This document shows positions 63,920 to 64,000 of a stretch of DNA of 64,000 bases, in pieces. A program made the translations under genes and the position numbers. Source of the DNA: Clostridiales bacterium (GTDB lineage: Bacteria > Bacteroidota > Bacteroidia > Bacteroidales > Muribaculaceae); contig JAMPBP010000001.1 in NCBI GenBank assembly GCA_023666645.1, positions 1,074,712-1,138,711 on the forward strand, written 5' to 3'. Each line of letters opens with the position of its first letter. Positions within the stretch are counted from its first letter, which is position 1. The notes under the pieces were generated by a model. That model did no database searches. It had not been told where the DNA came from and was given only the letters and a program-made list of their open reading frames with translations.

Positions 63920-64000
63920 TTATGAAATTTGAAATATGTAATACAAAATGAACCCGATCAATCCCGATAACACAATCACGACAATAGGGTGAATTTTGGT
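63920..64000 (-). CDS. C-terminal end of a membrane protein, probably chromate transporter (partial)
   Basis: On the minus strand a frame from the window edge encodes TKIHPIVVIVLSGLIGFILY, then YIFQIS and a TAA. A final K-x-x-P-I-hydrophobic-SG-x-x-G pattern is typical of the last TM helix of ChrA-type chromate transporters. Only 26 residues are visible, so the family is tentative. folC starts 3 bases after its stop. Confidence 0.55.
   Translation of the reverse strand, partial: TKIHPIVVIVLSGLIGFILYYIFQIS

Overview
The window is a chromosomal segment of a Bacteroidota bacterium, most likely order Bacteroidales; Muribaculaceae is a guess from overall gene content. The sequence supports this in several ways: promoters of the TTTG-N19-21-TAnnTTTG type, few Shine-Dalgarno sites, a DUF5686 outer-membrane protein, a Bacteroidetes-type integrase remnant, and an arginine operon with the transcarbamylase family of Bacteroides (N-succinylornithine type). 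I saw no rRNA, tRNA or CRISPR array.

Layout. 1-1.7 kb: end of an unknown gene, a small-antitoxin/GNAT-toxin operon, a small membrane protein and an inverted-repeat-rich gap. 1.7-3.6 kb: a GC-rich two-domain GH43 glycosidase. 3.67-3.78 kb: a miniature-transposon-like repeat. 4.07-17.0 kb: a 16-gene minus-strand accessory operon. 17.0-18.4 kb: a structured noncoding stretch and debris of an integrase and another mobile gene. 18.4-43.5 kb: core genes (ppdK, rlmD, CYTH, DUF5686, sppA, lpxK, purine phosphorylase, thiL, the agmatine deiminase/N-carbamoylputrescine pair, htpG, clpC, gyrA, a TPR protein). 43.7-53.1 kb: the complete arginine operon, preceded by a 23-codon Arg-rich leader ORF and ending in asnA. 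53.2-56.1 kb: a GntR/ABC-transporter operon with a palindromic operator. 56.3-57.0 kb: a 50-residue membrane protein and an orphan promoter-terminator unit that looks like a small RNA. 57-64 kb: SGNH hydrolase, DUF2007, mltG, an LptF/G permease, ribBA, ridA, folC, and the tail of a probable chromate transporter.

The most unusual part is the 4-17 kb operon. It joins a type-VII-secretion-like module to a ubiquitin-like conjugation module. The first has a three-domain FtsK/EccC-type ATPase with GYF-like domains and three WXG100-like proteins whose turn reads W-x-D. The second has a ThiF/E1 enzyme, a JAMM/JAB peptidase with a membrane anchor, and two E2-like proteins, one with a cysteine at the expected catalytic place and one without. 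Five further proteins, all but one clearly membrane-spanning and the fifth tail-anchored, share a short N-terminal 'VN(D/E)DGS' module. No ubiquitin-like modifier was recognised. The pairing with an integrase remnant and AT-rich composition suggests an acquired island. Function (secretion, defence or competition) is inference only.
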